Shown here: piece by piece, positions 21,525 to 37,999 of the stretch
Layout: every line of letters starts with the position of its first letter
Numbering within the stretch: position 1 is the first letter of the stretch
DNA from: Thelonectria olida
Lineage: Eukaryota; Ascomycota; Sordariomycetes; Hypocreales; Nectriaceae
NCBI GenBank assembly: GCA_020736575.1
Contig: JAGPYM010000006.1
Location: 1,054,001-1,118,000, forward strand
Length of the DNA: 64,000 nucleotides
Direction of reading: 5' to 3'
Notes under the pieces: generated by a model
Seen by the model: the letters and a program-made list of their open reading frames with translations, nothing else
Database searches by the model: none
What the model was told of the DNA's origin: nothing
Made by a program: the position numbers and the translations under genes

Positions 21525-22436
21525 TCAGCTGTTAAAGATTCTTGAGTACAAAGTCTCGTGTCGTCCGAACCACAAGTCCATGACAGGCACAGTCTGTCCA
21601 GCTTCCTCGACGGGCGTATCCCACTCCCGGTCAATCATGTCGTCAATCATCCTCTGCACATTCTGTCCCGCCAAAACCTTCTGCGCCTGGTAGGGCCCAA
21701 AGACGCTCGCCCTCACTGCCGCCGAGATCAATGCCTTGACGTGGCTCAGCATGAAGACGTAGGCCGTCTGACGCAGTCCCAGCCCGACAATGGAGCAGAT
21801 GGCGCCGAATAGCGGTGCCAAGTGCGCCGAGACCAGCGGCACCTCGTTCTTGCTCTCCTCCCTCAGCAGCGTCGCAAACTCGCGCAGCACACGCTCGTCC
21901 ACGCCCGGCTGACTTGCGCGAAACGAGCGCTCCCAGATTCCCAGCAGCGCACGACCCTGTGCGACGCTTGCGCGACGCCCTACGGTGCAGATAATGGCAG
22001 CATCGAGCTGGTCGTCCAGCGCCGCGAGGTCGTCTGGACGGCGATGCGCTGCGAGCACAAAAGGCAGCGTGGTGGCTGCGAAGGAGGACAGCGAAGCAGG
22101 AAGAAAAGCGGCAAAGGTGGCGCTACGGCCGTTGTGCGAGAGATACGACTCCAAGCCGCTGCTAAAGGCGAAGGAGCCGAGCGGCAGGGCCGAGTCGGAG
22201 AGGAGAAGGAGGAAGTGAGTCGAGGGTGCGAGGTGAGCTGGCCGTGATGAGTAAGTGGTATTCTGATAGTGAGCGGGGGGGTGATGAGACTCACGGCCCT
22301 TGGATGACGGCGAAGATGATAGCTCAGACTGCGCCGTGTTTAGACGCTGCTTGGCATCATGCAGCCGCCGTTCTAAGTCTAGGATTTCATCGTGAATATC
22401 GCTTACTGATCCTAAGCTTTGTTGCTGAGACGCCAT
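21525..22436 (-). CDS. ureF: Urease accessory protein UreF
   Basis: UreF assists Ni insertion into urease, working with UreD/UreH and UreG in the cytosol. The all-helical UreF signature is present: LLLLSDSALPLGSFAFSSGLESYL, then QLDAAIICTVGRRASVAQGRALLGIWERSF and SAHLAPLFGAICSIVGL. The ORF is continuous from the ATG at 22436, but a 57-bp segment (22238-22294) has GTGAGT and CCAG ends and interrupts a region of low similarity just before the UreF core. If it is an intron the exons are complement(22295..22436) and complement(21525..22237), 284 aa; if retained the protein is 303 aa. The N-terminal 40 residues look like a short coiled coil (LDLERRLHDAKQRLNTAQ). Other urease genes are not in this window. 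Confidence 0.92.
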   Translation of the reverse strand: MASQQQSLGSVSDIHDEILDLERRLHDAKQRLNTAQSELSSSPSSKGRESHHPPAHYQNTTYSSRPAHLAPSTHFLLLLSDSALPLGSFAFSSGLESYLSHNGRSATFAAFLPASLSSFAATTLPFVLAAHRRPDDLAALDDQLDAAIICTVGRRASVAQGRALLGIWERSFRASQPGVDERVLREFATLLREESKNEVPLVSAHLAPLFGAICSIVGLGLRQTAYVFMLSHVKALISAAVRASVFGPYQAQKVLAGQNVQRMIDDMIDREWDTPVEEAGQTVPVMDLWFGRHETLYSRIFNS

Positions 22437-22677
22437 TGAGATCCATAAAGTATGAGGTGGGCTTCACAAAGGGGGAGAAGATAAGCTCGGTCCAAATCAG
22501 AATGAATAAATTGACGTCTCCTTTGACAGCCCATACCCACATACCTACTAACAACAAGACAAAATAAACCAAACACCAGCCAATACCAACCTCAAAACCC
22601 AATCCAACCTGCAATCATTGCTGCTTTCCAGTTAAACACCGATACGCCTTTGTCGTCCATCCTAATAATGCAAGCTC

Positions 22678-24768
22678 TCATGGCCGTACGTTCTCCTTAT
22701 CATGACCCCTCTGTCTCTGGGCTCGCTTCTTCTCCGCCATCCTCTGTTCGATACGTGCGATAGCGGCAGCTCTTCGCTCCGGCGGGAGCGTGCTTTTGGT
22801 GTTGTGAGACAAGAAGGCACTAGCATTCGCGTCGGGAGCTCCAAGTGACGCAAAGCGGTCCTGTAGAAGATCGACCTTGGGTTCACCCTTGTCCGCTGAC
22901 CGGTGTCGAGCTGAATGAGCAACAGTCTTGGCGAGAGATGGCAAATCAGGCACCTCAATCGCCTTGCCTTTTGCAGTTGCCAAAATAGGGCCACCGTTTT
23001 GAATTGTATCGGTGACCTCTCCATCAAGGTAGCCCTTGTTTCGAGGGGATCGAGGGACGTATGGCTGCCATCTAGGCTGGCCAAGATCCGGGCGGTTAGC
23101 AATGGTGGTTGGAGCCGGCAGGTTTTCAAGTCCGGGTAGGGTTGCCTTGGTCTGCGTGTCCTCGTGGAACTTTTCTCGCAGTGTTCGCGCCGAACCAGCC
23201 GGTGCCTTCAGCTCGGCAGTCTCGTCAAGGTCTGCGAGGTCGAAGCTTTTGCGTGCAAGACCGTTTGCCCTTGGCTTCGACCTATCGTCGCTTGGCTTTT
23301 GATCCGTTTTGAGACCTCCTTCAGCCAGAAGATCCACCTCGGCGACGGGATGCCAGCTCTTAGGGCGTGCCGCCGGCTCCGCAGGAGATGCCTTCAGGGT
23401 CCTGATCTCTTTCTTGAGGTCCGAAATCTTGTTGTGGGCGCGTTCCAGCACACCCTTGGTATCTTCCTCGCGAGTCTTGGTCTCCTCCCTGTATGCCTCA
23501 AATTCCTTCTTAAGCTGTCGGAGTTCTTCGTCTTTCGTTCTGGTTGCCTCCTTTGCTTCCCGAAGTTGGGAACGCAATTCCTGCGCTCTGCTGCCTTCAC
23601 GAGGGACATCATCATCCGTGTTGATCTGGGCTTCTGCCTTTTTCGCCCGTCTCTCCATGGTACGCAGCTGTGACTTGAGAGTCGAGACCTGGTCTCGAAG
23701 CTCACCTAATTCCTTGACTTGATTGCGAGCTCTTCGCAACTCTCGCTGGGTCTCTAAAAGTGTCTTTTGTGTTCGGGGTGATGTCGCCAGTCGTCGCCGC
23801 CGATCTTTGGCGTCACTATCGCTTTCCTTATCCCGCAAGAAGTTTTCAAGCTGCTCTTCCAGTTCCTGGACGCGGGTTCTGTACTGAACAGCCAATGCAG
23901 TCTGCTTTGTGAGTGTTGCGAGCAGTTCGGGAGAAGTCTCGTTGGAAGCGTCGTCCCGCTTCGAGACCATCTTCGACGCTCCCTCAGAGATTTGCTTCTC
24001 CATCACAATGACCTTCTGTTGTTCCTCCTTGAGCATCTCGGCAAGTTGGGTTGCCTCGGCGTCTTTCTGTTTGGCGTAAGACTTTGCCAGTTGCTTATAC
24101 TTGAGCAATTTCTCCATCTCTGCCTTGGCATCCTCGTGATACTTTTGAAATTCTTCCTTCCAGTACCTTCCAGACTGCGAATGCGGTTCGTTAAGATCGA
24201 CCGTGACATCATGGCAGTTGTCTTCGTCATTTTCCTCCTCCCATTCGTCGTCCGAGGAGTCGTGCTTGTCCTGTTGAGGTTGAGTTATAGTTCTGGTGAT
24301 GACGTGCTTTCTCTGGGCAATCTTCTGCAAAGCATCGTCGAGGCGACTGCGACGTGACTCGGCTGCTTTCGAGGCGAAAGAGAGGTTCGTTTTCTTTCCT
24401 ACGTCTTGGCCAAAAGATACACGCTTTCTTCGTGATGTTCCGGTTCCCGGGGTCAGCAAGATGCCCGGTGGTGGTTTGGGGGGTGTCTTCGATCCCTGTT
24501 CCAGCTTATCGTCCGCCTTGTCCATTGTTGATTTGGTTTCGGGTGCTTCACTCGGTCGCGCGGGGGTGCCAAACAAAGCACTCTTGAAAGCTCTTGCAGC
24601 AAACACAGGGGCCGGAGTATCGGGCTGATCAATCTGAGTCATGTCTGCTGAAATGTAAGTGTCGGATCCATGCGACGAGTCCAAACAAGGCGCAACATGA
24701 TATTCCATACCTGGGTCTCCAGCACCGTCGGGCGCGTCTTCGCCGCGTCGCAACATCCACCCCAGCAT
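22678..24768 (-). CDS. cut12: Cut12-type spindle pole body protein
   Basis: This is the spindle pole formation-associated family (fission yeast Cut12), which links the SPB to Polo kinase control and bipolar spindle formation. The likely structure is complement(24711..24768) and complement(22678..24647), 675 aa. The 63-bp intron is stop-free, so an unspliced read gives 696 aa; splicing yields GDPADMTQIDQP. Family hallmarks are MLGWMLRRG, TPAPVFAARAFKSALFGTPA, the PGILLTPGTGTSRRKRVSFG block and long coiled coils between about residues 190 and 450 rich in Glu, Lys, Arg and Gln. An acidic patch (SSDDEWEEENDED) precedes the coils. The C-terminus is disordered and ends in a basic helix (ARIEQRMAEKKRAQRQR) with KENV. 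Several Ser/Thr-Pro sites suit mitotic kinases. Confidence 0.88.
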   Translation of the reverse strand: MLGWMLRRGEDAPDGAGDPGMEYHVAPCLDSSHGSDTYISADMTQIDQPDTPAPVFAARAFKSALFGTPARPSEAPETKSTMDKADDKLEQGSKTPPKPPPGILLTPGTGTSRRKRVSFGQDVGKKTNLSFASKAAESRRSRLDDALQKIAQRKHVITRTITQPQQDKHDSSDDEWEEENDEDNCHDVTVDLNEPHSQSGRYWKEEFQKYHEDAKAEMEKLLKYKQLAKSYAKQKDAEATQLAEMLKEEQQKVIVMEKQISEGASKMVSKRDDASNETSPELLATLTKQTALAVQYRTRVQELEEQLENFLRDKESDSDAKDRRRRLATSPRTQKTLLETQRELRRARNQVKELGELRDQVSTLKSQLRTMERRAKKAEAQINTDDDVPREGSRAQELRSQLREAKEATRTKDEELRQLKKEFEAYREETKTREEDTKGVLERAHNKISDLKKEIRTLKASPAEPAARPKSWHPVAEVDLLAEGGLKTDQKPSDDRSKPRANGLARKSFDLADLDETAELKAPAGSARTLREKFHEDTQTKATLPGLENLPAPTTIANRPDLGQPRWQPYVPRSPRNKGYLDGEVTDTIQNGGPILATAKGKAIEVPDLPSLAKTVAHSARHRSADKGEPKVDLLQDRFASLGAPDANASAFLSHNTKSTLPPERRAAAIARIEQRMAEKKRAQRQRGHDKENVRP

Positions 24769-25422
24769 TTCAAAGGAAGACTGGCGTTCACACAGTTGGC
24801 CGTCTATTTAATCGCAATCAAAGAATCCGCATGTAGAGTCAATAGCGACCTGACAATAACAGTGAGGCGGCAATTGGGAGGAAAGTTGATGTGTTGGCAA
24901 GTGCAAGTGGATGATGATGAATGATGGAGAGGGTTGATTGTTTACTTTCGGCCCCACAGAGAGTAAATATTGGACCTCAGTCCCAGCAAAGTCTAAAGCT
25001 GTGTTGTCCAGGTTGGCGCCATCGGGCATCCGTGCAGCCACCTCGTTGGCCCCAACCACTAAAACCTCAGGGCCTTGTAACCGCTATTGGCTCCCGGGCT
25101 GCCACCATTGCCGCTATACTCGCCCACCTCACAGCAGCCGCCGCGAACCCCTACTCCCCGCTGCAGCCACTAAGCGACGCAAGCGGCGCATGCACCTCCA
25201 GGCGCTGACACCGCCTTTCAACCACTCAGATCTAAGAGCTGAAGCAGAGATGATCTACCCCGCCATCGCCTTGCGACGTCAGGGTTCGAATCTTTCCTTC
25301 GCCTCCAACATACCTAAAAAAAATTTACTATCAAGAAATCAATATCATTGCCAACATGGCTTCTTCCCTGTAAAGCGTCACAGCCTACTGGGCTGTGATA
25401 TTTACCTTGGTCTCGCGCAACC
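24769..25422. promoter_or_regulatory. Divergent promoter, cut12/GCN2
   Basis: These 654 bp lie between two divergently transcribed genes. The cut12-proximal third is AT-rich; the centre (25010-25200) is C-rich on the plus strand. A GTTCGAATC string at 25284 resembles a tRNA T-loop but has no stem or cloverleaf around it. Short ATG-started frames precede the GCN2 start and could act as upstream ORFs, but this cannot be judged without the transcript start. Confidence 0.45.
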
Positions 25423-30530
<5,108 letters not shown>

Positions 30531-32014
30531 GGTGGACATTGGCATGAGGAACTGGGTGGTTAAATTTTTTTTTTTTTCCTGGTTTGTAGATGAGAGCTGA
30601 CTTGTAGCTACCTACCCTGCTTGAGTCCAGCAGATAGCCTGCATGAATAACAGTTTTGTGTTGATGATGATTTCTGTGTTGGTGCGTGAAGGCTTACAGG
30701 GTGAGGTTACCAGGTTAGGCTGATGGCGCTCGCTTCATGGCGTCGTTCCTTGTTGTAATATTACTCATACGGTAATTTCAGTGCCGACTGCTGCCTTGAT
30801 TGAAGTTGTCGTAGCGCTTAGCACTGGGGTTCGTCTTTCAGGGTAACTATCAGCTCTCAGTCAGACGAGAACAATGAATGTGCTGATGGTTTGTGGCTGC
30901 CTCGGCAATAACTAACTATCTCCCAGATGAGAAAACATGCAATTTCAGACGTCAGCTATGTGGCCGGAAGCAGACGGAATGCGGATGTTTCCTCTTGCAC
31001 GAAAACTCAGAAATGCAACGGTTCGCCTTCTCCGAACGTCGGGGACGGCGATGGCGGGAAGTGTCCTTGCGAGGGCGGTACGTACCGACAATTCGATGCG
31101 GTGGAGACCGGGACCGTGACCGGGAACAGTGGGCAAGTGGGTCAAGGGACCGACTCACTGGCTGACCCCTCCTTCCTTCCCATGATGGATGTTAATGCAA
31201 TGGAGCTGTTACGGGTACGTGGCTGTCATGTTTCAGTGAGCGTTTGGAAGAGAATCAGGTGAAAGCATGGAAAGCAGCAGGCGCATCTATTGTGCATTTA
31301 GAGTGCATTCAAAGGAGCATTCACGCAATCGGGCCAAAAACTGAAAAACCATTTGCCAAGGCAAGGTACATGCACCGCCGTGAATCAGTCACCACCATCA
31401 TGAGATGAGAGACTGGAAGGGAAAGTGGCGGCCGCAGCGGACGCGATTAGTGGGTAACCCTTGAGAGCCTTCAGGTCATCGCTGGCGAGTTGGAACAACC
31501 TGGAACCGCCCTGTCCGAGTGACTCCCAGGACAGCGTCAGGTAGGTACTTCCTCATCAATGACAAAGCCACCGCGCTGAACAAAAAGAAAACCTATCCTC
31601 CCGTTTCTAAACTTTCTGGCCCCCTTTTTACCTCCTCCATACATAAACCCGTTGCAGCTGCCCAAACGGTGCCTTTTTTTTCCTTTTGTCTCCTGTCGTT
31701 GTTCTTCGTCCGGCACCTACCTGTATTTGCTACATCCTCCGTGGCCTGACTCTCTATTGTCCCTTCTATTGGAAGCAAACCGCCCACTGACCGACGGGAC
31801 TGACCAACGAAACGTCATTCGCCCGCCCGCTCTTTTTCCAATCCCGATTCCCGCCCGCCCCAAGCACTCGCCCTCGTTGGACCACCGTTGCCGCCGCCTG
31901 ACCTAAACCTCACCGATTCCCTTCTGCGTTGGCTTTGGGCTCGTTTGCCTTGGACAACACTCAAACCCTCGACAGTCTCCTCGCAAACTCTCCTCCTCCA
32001 TCACCCCATTCACC
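30531..32014. other. Intergenic, about 1.5 kb
   Basis: This begins with the GCN2 3' UTR, which has a T13 run near 30565-30577. The remainder is upstream of CDC34. Frames at 30893-31262 read as simple Arg/Gly-rich strings and are not called. The 31590-31990 part is C/T-rich, typical of a 5' leader. Confidence 0.45.
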
Positions 32015-32753
32015 ATGGCCCAGAAACGACTCATGCAGGAGTTGCAACTGCTCCAAAAGGAGCCGTGGATGCAGATCGACGTACGCTCACAATCCCATCC
32101 TCCGTCTTCCTGACTGACTCCGACCCATGCCACTGACACCCCAACAGACTGACGATAATAACATTCTCCGATGGAAAGTCGGTCTCTGGGTCGTCAACCC
32201 CGACAGCATTTGGCACGGGGCCTATCTCAAGTCAGAGATGCGCTTCCCTACCGAATACCCCTACCAGCCACCCACCTTCCGATTCCTCACCAAGAACATC
32301 TACCACCCCAACGTCTACACGGACGGCAACCTGTGCATCTCCATTCTCCACAAGCCTGGCGAAGACGAGGTTTCGGGCGAGGCCGCTAACGAGCGCTGGA
32401 ACGTCCTACACGGTGTCGAATCCGTCCTGCGTTCCGTCCTCCTCCTTCTCGACGATCCCGAGATAAACTCTCCCGCAAACGTCGATGCCAGCGTCCTCTA
32501 CCGCGACAAGCGCGCCGAATACGACCGCATGGCCAAGGAAACCGTTGAAAGGTCTCAGAAGGATATCCCCTCAGGCCTCACTATGCCCACCCCCGCCGAT
32601 CTCGCTCCCGCACACCAGAAGCCCGTCGAGGACGATGCCGATTTCTGGAACATGACGGACGAGGAGGAGGATTTCGGCGGCAGCGACAGTGACGAGGACA
32701 TGGAGTACTACGACGACGACGATGACGAAGAAGACGACAAGGACCGAAAATAG
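32015..32753 (+). CDS. CDC34: Cdc34-type ubiquitin-conjugating enzyme (E2)
   Basis: Exons 32015..32080 and 32148..32753 give 223 aa. Cdc34 works with SCF ubiquitin ligases to build Lys48 chains on cell-cycle substrates. The UBC fold shows HPN (75-77), active-site Cys85 in DGNLCISILHKPGEDE and the Cdc34/Ubc7-type acidic loop inserted right after the active site. The sequence RSVLLLLDDPEINSPANVDAS is characteristic. The C-terminal tail (from about 195) is highly acidic (TDEEEDFGGSDSDED, then poly-Asp/Glu), which in Cdc34 binds a basic canyon on cullin; its presence separates this protein from Ubc7. The first exon encodes only the N-terminal helix and joins in frame to TDDNNILRW. Confidence 0.95.
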
Positions 32754-33538
32754 AAGAGCATGCATGTTCTTATCCCTTCGGAGACGTCTTGGCTGGGTGT
32801 GTTATACCTTCGGGTTTCTACACAGGCGCCTCGGTTCTCCATCTTGTCCTTTCATCTCTTCAGTTTGACGGTATAGCGGGTTGGTTGTCTTTTTCCTTGA
32901 GGCAGGCGTTAAGAGTGCACCTGTTCCGACCAGGACCATGGATATGGACGTTGGGCGAAAGGCGAACAAGTGGACTGTCTATTTTACGCACATGACATTT
33001 TTCGAGGAGTATTGGGTGTGATTCTCCAAGCGTGTTTTGCCCACGAGAGTCGTGATCCCTTCTGGGCCTTCATCTTCCGGCTTTCAATATAGAAACTTCG
33101 CAATAGACCCGAAATTGGGCAGAATGCCACAACTGTAACTAACAGCCATTGGGCGTGACTTGAACTGGGAATCATCGTGACTCTTAATTTCACTTGAGAC
33201 TGATGATTGGTATCTATCCTTTGCGTTTGGCGTATTGGATGCAAGCGAGCACTACACAATGTCCAAACTCTAACATAGTACACGCCAACTCCTGGCCGTA
33301 ATGATAAAGACCAAACTCCATGAGGGGATGCGAAATGAGCACGCCTAGCTCGTTCACCTCAAGACCATGCTCGCTGCCTAGATGAGTAATAACAATCCTA
33401 CCCCCGTATGAGTCTGGCGGTAAGCATTCGCCGTCGTTGAAATGGACGCAGTGGTATTGGCCAGGGCCCGTGAACTATTAAGCTCTCTCAAGAGTCGAAG
33501 GCAGGGGCATGAACTGCGCGCCATCAAACCATCACCCT
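32754..33538. other. Convergent 3' region, about 0.8 kb
   Basis: This stretch lies between the stop codons of CDC34 (plus) and the UIM/USP-like gene (minus). It contains only short frames and AT-rich patches near 33000-33200. No feature is recognised. Confidence 0.4.
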
Positions 33539-36533
33539 TCACTCCTCGTGAATTTCCATGTCCACCAGCTCGATAGTATTCTTAACCGAGTTTCCCGTTG
33601 ACTGTGTTATGAAAGAGGGAGGTCGTGCCCGCTCTTGCATCTCGGGCGCCTTAGGCTCACTGTTAGGCGGTGGTAGGGCCACATCAGGCTGCGCACTGGT
33701 GAGCTGGACACCTCCCTGTTCGTTCTCTTCGAGTCTCCCGTTAGCTCTCGAACTCGACGCCAGGGTAGTCGAGGCTGTTTCCGCCATGGGCGGATTCCGA
33801 CTGGGCAGTGGAGGGGGAATCTCGGTGACTGATTCAATGCTGGCACTCCTCGCTACGTCCACTCCACGCCCTGAAAGGTCTTCCATCTCCCTCTCTTCTT
33901 GGTCGGCAAAGGGGTTATCAAAACCGCTCTGGTCGTCAACACTACCCAGTGATGCCCTGTTACTGTCCATCGAATCTGGACTGTCGGACCTGCGTTTGCG
34001 CTTAGCAGGCGAAAGAGGATCGACAAAAGTGTTTCGTCTCTCTGATGAAGAAGCCTCGTTTATTTCCGCATTCTCATCCTGGTGGAATGACTTGTTATCC
34101 GCCTTAACGAATCTCCCAAGTGCACTCGTCAACGGAGTCTGAGGCGCATCTATCGCCTCGTCGGTGGCATAGACGAGCATTGGGGTCTTGGTCTCCTCCC
34201 ACATGCGCTTAAATACTTGCTCGATTTCGACTTTCTGGATAAAGATCAGTCTAATCCCTTGTCAAATTCGCAATAGGGTCCTCACCTCTGCCGTGACTGC
34301 CTGGTCGACTTGCTCCATGTTGTAAGCCAATCGCCACCATTGGTCTGCTGGCTTGCTGGGCTCATCGCCAAGCTCTATCAGGTCTGCTTCGGCCCTCCGG
34401 CAGACGTACACGACATCTTTTGAGGTCGCTACACCTCGGAGAAGATACTTGTGACAAGTCATAGGCTTTGTGCGTCCAGGCTTGTCGGGTACTGTGAGGA
34501 CTTTACCCAAGAACCTCAGTCTGCGCTTATGGAGATCTAGCTCATCGTTCAGAGCTAGTATGAAGTTAGCAATTGATACCACGCCCCCAAGAAGTCCTCA
34601 GTGCCTACCTTTGGATCTCTTCTTTAGCTTGGATATCTGTGAATCACAGAAATCGAGAACGTCCTTGGTTCTGTCAAGTCGTTCCTGTAGCTGCGAGTCC
34701 AACTTGCAAGGAGCAGCTCGGTAATCGGGATACAGGTTCGTATCAAAGCCAGACTCTTCCATGGCCTGAAATCGTGCGCGGCCTTCTACATACGCGATGT
34801 ACTCCGTCCACTGGCCCGCAGCCTTGTTAAGGAGTTCCCCTTTGTCGAATTCCTGGTGGGTCCACCTGTCTATACCCTGATTGATACGTTGCATTTCTTC
34901 CGTGATCCTGTTGAGGGCCTTCTGTACCTCACACCATGCAAGCTGTATCCGGAGTGCCTCGTCCTTTCGAGTGGCTAGGTATTTCTCAGGATAAAACACT
35001 TCGGGAATCTCAATCGAGTCCTGAGGTCCATCTCCACCAATGTTAATGACAAAAACGTCGCCCATCTCTTCGAACATGGCCGTCTTACTAGCCTCGGCCG
35101 TCTCGGCCCAGGCGTATACGTCTGACCATAGGACTCGATCCAGGGCCTCATATAATGTTTCGATATGGTCGTAGTCTTTTCGTTGATGTTCCACCTCTAA
35201 AATACCGAAGGGGCAATTTTCAGGCCTGGGATCTTCACCCACGAGCTTCCGCACTACGGCACGCTGCATAAGCGGTTTGACCTGTTTGTCATAGTGTGCA
35301 ACGATTTGATCGTAAAAGCACTTTTCAGGGCCCAAATGAGAGGATGGAATGTAATCCACCAAGGTGCTGACAGTGGCGTAACTTCGATCGGTGGAGTCGA
35401 GGAATGCCATCAATCGATGAACTTCGGCCTCGAAGTCGGTCTTCTCTTGGCGTCCTTCACCCCATTGTAATTCTCCACTGCCCAGTCGAGCCAGGACATG
35501 GGGAGCAAGAATTTCCTGGCCTGTAAACCATTCGCTGTTATGGCCATAAGTCAATGCAGGAGAGCCAATCCCAAGCAAGATGTTTCGCACAAGGGGAATC
35601 TCGTGGAAAATCGTGAGTAGACCCCCCATTCGATGGGTGAATGCCGATTCACCTTGGACTATGAGGGCGGGTGCTCCGGGTGTTCTTTTTCTCGCCGATG
35701 CCTTGGGGACAGCCGTTTCTGGCCCTTTGGGTGCGCCAAAGGGAACCATGGCCCAGTTTGCTTGATCATACTCATCCCTATTAGCTGGACCAAAGGCAGG
35801 AGTGGATGTCGATGCGTCTATGGCAGTTGAATCACCCTGGTACGTGATCCCGGCCTCCTGGGCTGATTCGCGAAGCGCTCTTTGCATGTCCTCATCCTCC
35901 TGGGCTTGGCTGCTTGGCATACCTGGAGCACGTGTTAGAGCGTCATCCAGTGTTTCGAGAGGGCATAGTACCAGTTGCGGATTGGGTAGCCCATGGCGAT
36001 GGACTGTTGGACCGTGACGGAGGCCTCGAAGGTGCTCCTGGAGCGTATGAATCTGGGTTGGGTGTTACGCCTTGGATGATGCTATTGGGACCAGGTGAAT
36101 CGATATGAAATGCTGGCCTGGTTAGCTTTGATGAATTGGGAGGTTGTACTGAAGTACGAACCTATCCCCGTGGTATTCTTGCTGCCATCCCTATCGGCCG
36201 CGAACATGGACTCATCCCAGGTAGTCTGGTATTTTTGTTTGAACTGCAACAGTTGAGTATGTGATCCTTCCAATAGTTTCGTATAGGGCTCGTACGGTTT
36301 CGGCGTTATCGAAATATTGCATGACGACCTTCTCGACAGATCCATTGTTGTTCTGCGTGGCCAAGTTAGTAACCTGATGCGACGTGGCCAAAAATGATCG
36401 TTCCTTGGCTGGGAGGTGGTGGGCAGCTAACCTTGAGAGCTTGAGTGACCATGAAGCGATCCTTGACGGGGTCAAGAGTGGTAACGTCGCAAACCTGCGA
36501 GATATCATCCTCGCTGGGTTCTATGGCTGACAT
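33539..36533 (-). CDS. UIM-containing, USP-like ubiquitin-binding protein
   Basis: Seven exons on the complement: 36432..36533, 36296..36352, 36162..36243, 35972..36112, 34609..35922, 34286..34554 and 33539..34234, about 886 aa. The N-terminus (SEDDISQVCDVTTLDPVKDRFMVTQALK...NNNGSVEKVVMQYFDN) has the pattern of a UBA-like helical bundle. A ubiquitin-interacting motif follows (EDEDMQRALRESAQEAG). The next 350 residues resemble a USP hydrolase domain of the USP25/28 kind, but the expected Cys box reads SAFTHRMGGLLTIFHEIPLVRN, without the Asn-x-Cys-Tyr. So it may be a catalytically dead deubiquitinase or ubiquitin adaptor. The C-terminal 230 residues are disordered and contain a basic KRKRRSDSP stretch that may be an NLS. 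The exon 3/4 join has two in-frame options (GTTCGT with GGCCAG, or GTACTT with AACCAG) that differ by three codons. The USP relation is inference; the UIM is firm. Confidence 0.78.
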
Positions 36534-37981
36534 GTTGTCGTTTGGGAAAAGCGGGTTGGCTGGAGATGGTTGTAAGAATGGAGTTGCCAAAGTTGAAGCT
36601 GGCGAGGTGCCGTTCGTGAGGCACTGGCGCCAGCGGGAGGGCCCGCCACGGCGCAAAGGCGGAGGGGGTTGGTCTATGCAACGTAAGAAGACGCCAGGTC
36701 CAGAGATGCGATGGAAGAATTGAGAAGAATGATAGCTGACGTTTGCGAGAACAATATTGAAAGTAAGACTCCGCAACTTCGCCCAGTTGGCGACGTGTAG
36801 GGCGGGTGGAAGAGCTTGTAGTGGTGATGAACAAGCGTTAAGAGCATTCCATGCTTGATGAGGTACGTGCCACAACGAAGTCGTGAAGGACGAGACTAGC
36901 CGATAAGATAAGCCAGGCTAAACTTGATTGATCCAGATTTCCACGTGCCTTGCCCTGTGTTTATTTTCATCCGACCTCACAACCTATCAACGCAACTATT
37001 CGTACTCTTGTTAAGTTTCCATGTAAAGTACGATGATGAAAGCATAATCTTGTTGCCCTTTCAAACATGAAGAATGGATTGTTTTTCTATAAATTAATGG
37101 CCGAGCTCAGCTGCGTGCGTTTGCGTCCCAAACGCAATAACTTCAACACACCAACCACCCAGCATTGAGTCAAGAACTAGGTATCTACCTACCTAGGTCA
37201 ACTTTGAGGATTGCTTGAATATTGAAGTTTCTAAGGAGGTAAGTTACCTCAAGTTGGCGGTATCGGAAACTACTCTTAAAAGGATGTGAGGTGGGGTCTC
37301 TCAGGAGCTCTATTATTCTGTGCGTAATGCTAGGTTCGCCATTTTATGTGCATCAAGCGTCCTACCAGCTACCATCTATAAATAAGTAGGTGCTTTAGGT
37401 AGGAAGAATTATCTTCTAAGCAAGAGTCTATTGGCGTATGTACTCCTTCGCCTTCACTCCTGGCGAAGCGTAATCGTAGGATGAGATGACCATTGTTATG
37501 ATCAGAGAGGTTCTTTCTGTGTCTAGGCAGCCTTGTGTTACGCAATTGTTGCGCTCAGGTAGGCAGCGCATACCTGTTTTGGTTGACAGAAGCGATATGG
37601 AGCACACCCACCAACTTGTTGTTGATATGTAAGTCTGCTGTTCTTGTCACGAGCCCTGATCATCTATCATGTCTGAAGATGGATTTGGTCAGACCTGCAG
37701 AAGAGAGCCAAGGGGTCCCTTGCGTGAAGTCGGGGCAATTCGTATCTACTCTGCGTCTTCAGCGACTGTGGACTTGTCATGAAGCTATCGAGACCAAAAC
37801 TTGCATGGCGGGCTGTGTATCTATACTTCGTTACTCTCAAAAAAAAAGATAACAAAAGGGGTCCTATCATTAATGCGAGTTAATTCAGATGCCAATCATT
37901 ACAATAATTGAAACCTTCACTGCACCTCATGTCCCTATCTAGTGCTTGTTTTGCTCATGATGCGAGCTCTCATGACAGGCA

Positions 37982-37999
37982 GAAGGTTCTAGAAGGTTC
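37982..37999. promoter_or_regulatory. Perfect four-unit heat-shock element
   Basis: The 18 bases read GAAggTTCtaGAAggTTC, four alternating GAA/TTC units with exact 2-nt spacing, the consensus for trimeric Hsf1. It lies 1.23 kb upstream of the SIS1 start codon. Sis1-type Hsp40 genes are known Hsf1 targets in yeast. The distance is long for a fungal promoter but no other heat-shock gene is nearby. Confidence 0.6.

Noticed and set aside
25275..25302. tRNA-like T-loop GTTCGAATC
   Set aside because: The flanking bases do not form a T-stem, and no D-arm, anticodon arm or acceptor stem can be drawn upstream.
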